This document shows positions 59,191 to 64,000 of a stretch of DNA of 64,000 nt, one piece after another. The notes under the pieces are model-generated. The model was not told the origin of the DNA, did not search any database, and saw only the letters and a list, made by a program, of their open reading frames with translations. The stretch lies in NCBI GenBank assembly GCA_037349315.1, contig JBAIAC010000033.1, forward strand, positions 22,028,001 to 22,092,000. The letters run 5' to 3'. A program made the position numbers and the translations under genes. The stretch's first letter is position 1, and the number at the start of each line of letters is the position of its first letter. This stretch comes from Chelydra serpentina (lineage: Eukaryota > Chordata > Testudines > Chelydridae).

Positions 59191-61793
59191 ATTTTTGAAA
59201 ATATTGGCCATGACAAATAGCTAGTCTTAGTCATGGTTACTTTGATATCTGCTCATCATCATTATTAACCATAGAAATGCTGTGAAACTATGGACCTTTA
59301 TAGTGTGATTTTATTTATTTATCTGATACCTCACAACTGGATGAGGTGTGATAAAGTCTAGTGACATAGCTCACCCAACTTTTTTGTGCTAGATTCCTTG
59401 AAAGTATATTAAAATTAGCTGCTTGTTAGCTGGTATATTTCTTCCCTAGGGCACAGATCATATACTACTACAGTTTAACAGACGAAGATATTTAACTGTA
59501 AGAATGAAATCAAAGGTTCACACTTTTTTGGTATATGATTAGACTTGCAGTGCATAGTAGTCTGACAAACATGTATTTGCAAGTCAATAAGAATGTGATT
59601 CCAATTCTTTTCTGTTTGCCATCTGTTCATTTCTTCTTTCTTTACAAAAAAATTCTTTGGACTCATTTTGGAGACTAACCATTTCTTCCTCCTCATCTCC
59701 AATTTTCTTCCAAGTTACCCTTTCCAGCCACTGCCAGTTCAAGACTCATCAAGCCACAGGGAACTTGCTGCATTCTCTTCGGCTGTTGTTTCATCATAGG
59801 ATTAGAGATGGAAGAGACTTCATAGTTCATCCAGTCCTTTCCCTTGATAATAATGAAGGATTATTTCCTACTGTACATTTTCTAGTGTATGAGGCCATGA
59901 TTCAGCAAAGCACTTATTTATATACATAAGAATTTTGCTGGCTTAGGGCCTTGCAGCTACTGTAGTAGTAGACTGAATAGGCTGAGTGCCTTTTACCTTC
60001 AGATGTTGAGGATTAAACTTTATTGCCAAGAGAGGGCTGGGAAGGAATTTTACTTTATGGCATAGACCTTGGGGCTTTTAACCTTCACTTGGAACACTGA
60101 ACACCAGTTACCTGCTCAGGTGGGTGTTATTGTGCATTAACAGTGTTGCATGAAGGTGAAAAAAAGGTAAATATTGGTGAACCTCAGTCTATCCTGTTGT
60201 CTTCCTTCTTGTTCTTAAGTATGCTCTCCCCCTATAGTGTATCCCTGACTGAATGTTACATAATCAACATATACAATATTTTTTACGGTAGTACTTTGAA
60301 TTTGTAGTCTTCTGGTTATAGCAAGGTATTGGGATCCAGGAGTATCTTGGAGCTAATGCTGCTCGAACCACTGAGTGACTCTTTGATTTTTGGCAAGTCA
60401 CTTGGCTTCCTTGTGCTTCAGCCAACCCAAACCTGATGCTACTTTTGAACTGAGCTTTTCTTGGGAAATAATGTAACCTTGTGTAATTGTTTATACTATA
60501 TCTTGGTTTCCCAAACTTTTGGAGCTACTAACCCCCTTCAGGACTAAAAAGTATTTTGCAACATCCTACCTTAAAATCTCTAACTTCAAGCATGAGCAGG
60601 TTATTTGTTGTAACCATACCAAAAATAATTAACTATAGATGCCAGACAGCAAATTTGAATTACAAAGGTGATAAAATTTTTTAGCTGAGGCAGGGAGGTG
60701 TAAATTATACTAGGCAAGTTTGAGTGAATCTGGCCTTTTGTCTCCAAATCAGCCTTTGTTTTTAAGCATTTAAGAAGCTCCAGGAAAATGTATAGTATTT
60801 TATAATCTTTGGCATTTTTAAAATCTGTTTGATTTGTCTCATCTTTTCACATTATGTAGTACAGTTTGTTTTGAGCAGAGTACACCTTGCTTATGCTTCC
60901 CCCTTGTTAGCTAACACACCACATAGGTTTAGAGTGGGAATAGCTGATTTATCTTAGATAATGTAGGTTTGTGTGAAGGGCAAATGTACTTACTGGTATA
61001 TTCATTTTCTTTTAATGAGTGTTTGGCTCTCAGAAACCTGTGCTAAAGGTCTAGAACTTGTCACCATTCCCATATCATAGGCATGAAAGAAGTCATTTCT
61101 TGAGATATTCCACCTCCATTTTCTCATCTTCTTGACCTTTCATCAGTAAGAATTAACAGAAGTTAAATCCTAGTGCTGCTGTTTTGATTCTAAACCTCAA
61201 ATTAATACTAGAAGACATGTTTATATATAAATATGAAACAATTACTTTAGATGTCCAGTGGTTATAGTAAAATAGAATGGAGGCATGTTACATAATGTTC
61301 AGTTGAACTTTGTAATAACCTTCATGTCCAACTGACTACAACAGCTTTAAACTGTATCTTTCAATTTAATTAGGAATCTGGAATCATATTAATAGTTATG
61401 GATTATAATACTTGGATGAATTCCTTGGATGAATATAGTGTCTAATATGCTGCTGAAGATTAATATTTATATGAGTTCTTGTAACATTTAGGGTTAGGGA
61501 AAGTCCACCCTTCCACATATCATCAGATATGACTAATATGTATCAGTTGAATATGGATACTAAATATGAATCCTTAATAGCAGTAAAAGTGAATGGAGAA
61601 GAGTCAAACAGCTACGGGGAGGGAGTCACTGCAGTAAGGAATGAATGGGGCTGGGCCAGGTTTGGTGAACACAGTTGGAGGAAGCCATTTTACATATCTA
61701 ATACCCAGAGTGAATTTTAGAATCAGACTTGTATGAATATGAATCCAGCAAAATCGGCAGATTTGCGTTCAAACTGATTGTGGCTTAGGGAAT
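59191..61793. other. Non-coding AT-rich stretch with a CR1 remnant
   Basis: 59790-59900 (CATCATAGGATTAGAGATGG, then TTCATCCAGTCC) is a diverged CR1 3' end read on the minus strand. No other repeat boundary or coding sequence was identified. Confidence 0.4.
59790..59900 (-). mobile_element. CR1-type LINE 3' remnant, minus strand
   Basis: The ATCATAGGATTAGAGATGGA start and TTCATCCAGTCC motif mirror the reversed CR1 tail (TCCTATGAT end). Short and diverged. Confidence 0.45.
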
Positions 61794-62489
61794 CAGGGCT
61801 GGCTCTAGGATTTTTGCCGCCCCAAGCAAAAAATTTTTTGGCTGCCCCCCCTTTTTTTTTCGTGCCCCCCTGCCCCAACTCTGCCCTTTCCCAACCTCTT
61901 CCCCAAATCCCCGGCCCTGCCTTCTCCCCTGGGCGTGCCGCATTTTCCCCACCCCATTGCTTCCTGTGCGCCCCCCCCCCCCGCATCTCCCCCACCCTAG
62001 CTCACCTCTGCTCCGCCTGCTTCCCTGAACATGCCGCCGCTCTGCTTCTCCCCCCATCCTGGCCTGAGAGGGAGGGGGAGAAGCGGAGCAGCGGCGCGTT
62101 CAGGGGAGCAGGCGGAGCAGAGGTGAGCTGGGTGTGTGTGCAGGAAGTAACGGGGCAGCGCAGAAAGTAATAGGGGGGTGCAGGAACAGGAACCGCTCTC
62201 TGCCCCAGCTCACCTCCACTCCACCACCGCCGCCTCCCCTGAGCGCGCCACCGCTTGGCTTCTCCCCCGTCCCTCCCAGGCTTGTTTGGTGCACGGCAAG
62301 CCTGGGAGGGAGAGGGAGAAGTAGAGTGGCGGCAGCACACTCAGGGGAGCAGGCGGAGGTGGAGCGGAGGCGAGCTGGGGCGGCGGGGGCACATTTCTAG
62401 GGGCAGCGTGGCTGGCGCCAGAATGCCGCCCCTAGAAATGTGCCTCCCCAAGCACCTGCTTGTTTTGCTGGTGCTTAGAGCCGGCTCTG
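61794..62489. mobile_element. hAT-type transposon with perfect 8-bp target duplication
   Basis: It starts CAGGGCTGGCTCTAGG and ends CTTAGAGCCGGCTCTG. TAGGGAAT occurs on both sides (61786-61793 and 62490-62497). The GC-rich interior has fold-back arms: CCCTCCCAGGCTTG (62271-62284) pairs perfectly with 62297-62310, and a GCTTCTCC/GGAGAAGC pair lies at 62040-62090. The overlapping frames on both strands are compositional; no transposase. Confidence 0.85.
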
Positions 62490-62497
62490 TAGGGAAT

Positions 62498-64000
62498 TTT
62501 CACATCCCTAACTTACTTGCGCAATGAGGAAGGACCATTACTTGTAAGATTTCCTGTGTGAACTTGAGTAATCTTATGGAACTCTTTAAAACTGATTTGT
62601 TAATTCAAGAGTTTTAAAATCTACTGGCCAATGGTTAGTAGGAAACTTTCCCTGGCAAGTTAAGGAGAAAAAGTCTCCTGACATCAGTTTTTGTATAATT
62701 TAAGCCTTCATTTTTAAAAAAATGTTAGATTTCCAGCTTTTGTGGTTACAAAAGACCTTTTGAATAGAACTGCTGTAGTGTTGTCTGACTGAATCTGCAG
62801 ACAGACAGCACCATTGTTTCCACTGCAGCTCATAGCTTTTCCAGGCAGCCACAGAGTGAAATTAACCAGACTCTGGAAGATTCCATACAGTCTTCTAGGG
62901 GCTATGTAGATCTAATTTATCTGCAAAGCCCTTAGCATTCATTGCTGTAGTAGCTATAGAAAACCCTAAAACATATAGATGGCTTTACTGCTGCTGCTCA
63001 GAACTCTGTGGGTAGCAATAAAATTGACAAAAATCGTGTCTCTTTGGCTCTACGGTAGAAGCAGTGGCAGTCTCTGGGAGAACTGTAAGAATGGGGATTT
63101 GGGTATTGGCTGTTGATTTCCTCCTCTCCCATAATCAGAACCCAGAAGTTTGGAGAAGTGAGAATAGTTTAATTCCTCACCAGTCAAGTAGCTTCTGAGG
63201 TCCCTTCCAATCCTGATATTCTATCATATTCTATGAAGTGGTTCAGGGAGAAGGGGAGAAGGGGATTAAAAATAGGGAGAGCTTTCCCTTCCAGCAGTCA
63301 GGGGGCTGGTGAAGTTCAGTTTGAGCAAGTATCTACCAACCTCAGGCTGATACCAAGCTTGGTTCAGGAAGATGAGCACCTTAACAGAAATCCTGCTATC
63401 TTCCCATTCTCAGCAGTCAGAGGTGTGAACTAGTCATCTCATCATGTCTCCTGGACCTCACTGGTGGGATGGAATAGAGTTGAAGGGCAAGGGAGACCTC
63501 TATTGTTTGGTCTCTGGCTAGCAGGTATCTGGGAAATTTTTCAAACTCATGTTTATCTATGTCTTCCCTGCCTTTACCATAGATTTAAAGAAGGTTTAAT
63601 GTCTATGCCATATTTCCTCCTTTAATGGCAATCTGACATTTATTTTTTAAATATTTTACGCAATTACTATTTTTATTATGGTTGCCTACCTATATTATCA
63701 CTTATCACAGTAATATTTGAGAACAGCATAAAATCTGGTTTAAAATGACTGTTCTAAATCTTAAGTACATTTATAATCCACCCGACATGTTTAACTTGAA
63801 GCGAATAGCATTAAACTGTCTGTTAAGTGTTCTTAAAACACCAGGATGATGTGTAATTCTTTTCTGACAGTAGAGGCACTTTAAATCTTCAGCTCTCATT
63901 TAAGTAATGAGTTTACTGCAGACTAGCCAAGCCATTAAAATTGATGCCATCAATTAAAAAAATGTGGTGAACTCACAAAGTTCTGAAATTTGAATTAATA
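62498..64000. other. Non-coding stretch to the window end
   Basis: Only short frames. A CR1 tail fragment sits at 63195-63234; nothing else was recognised. Confidence 0.4.
63195..63234 (+). mobile_element. CR1 or SINE 3'-tail fragment
   Basis: CTGAGGTCCCTTCCAATCCT followed by GATATTCTATCATATTCTATG is the CR1-type tail with its short terminal repeats, as in the SINE at 58215-58397. No body is visible upstream. Confidence 0.55.

Noticed and set aside
60500..60620. Possible hAT terminus (CCCAAACTTTTGGAGC)
   Set aside because: No matching inverted end or 8-bp duplication was found.
61778..62527. Frames of 60-130 codons on both strands
   Set aside because: All lie in the GC-rich interior of a hAT MITE and overlap each other in opposite directions.
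1..64000. CRISPR array, operon or phage-like system
   Set aside because: No regularly spaced direct repeats, ribosome-binding sites or dense gene order; composition and repeats are those of vertebrate nuclear DNA.

Overview
The window is vertebrate nuclear DNA, most likely from a turtle or another sauropsid. It has long AT-rich non-coding stretches and many interspersed repeats: CR1-type LINE fragments, a tRNA-derived SINE whose 3' end copies the CR1 tail (a combination known from turtles), many short non-autonomous DNA transposons and solo LTRs. No complete host gene is visible. The species call is inference from repeat content.

Layout. 1-9680 is AT-rich intergenic or intronic sequence with an old MIR-like repeat and two near-identical hairpin-rich MITEs (7931-8525). 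9680-10760 is a CpG island that looks like a promoter. About 1.7 kb downstream, 12132-12224 could be a short exon: an ATG in good context, 25 codons with a hydrophobic stretch, then a near-consensus splice donor. If real, most of the remaining window would be intron of that plus-strand gene. 13-36 kb is a repeat graveyard: a CR1 copy split by a hAT element, a three-deep nest (MITE, LTR, TA-flanked transposon), a large hAT carrying a minisatellite, and several hAT elements with perfect 8-bp target duplications.

The main feature is at 36805-45736. A solo LTR flanked by CTAT is split by an apparently full-length 8.3-kb Tx1-like non-LTR retrotransposon on the minus strand (36859-45135), bounded by a 38-bp target-site duplication with one mismatch. 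Both its ORFs are open. ORF1 (about 959 aa) is Pro/Ala-rich with a CCHC knuckle. ORF2 (1306 aa) has an APE endonuclease, a YADD reverse transcriptase and a C-terminal CCHC motif. The ORFs overlap by 28 nt, and the 3' end carries a perfect 10-bp hairpin. The two proteins would form an RNP that copies the element RNA by target-primed reverse transcription. It is the only clear, intact protein-coding unit in the window.

46-64 kb holds a third copy of the hairpin MITE, a CR1 3' fragment, a second LINE broken by frameshifts (48661-52500), a 5-bp-TSD solo LTR carrying a SINE (58056-59185), and further hAT or MITE elements, the last at 61794-62489. No tRNA, rRNA, CRISPR or prokaryotic feature was seen.
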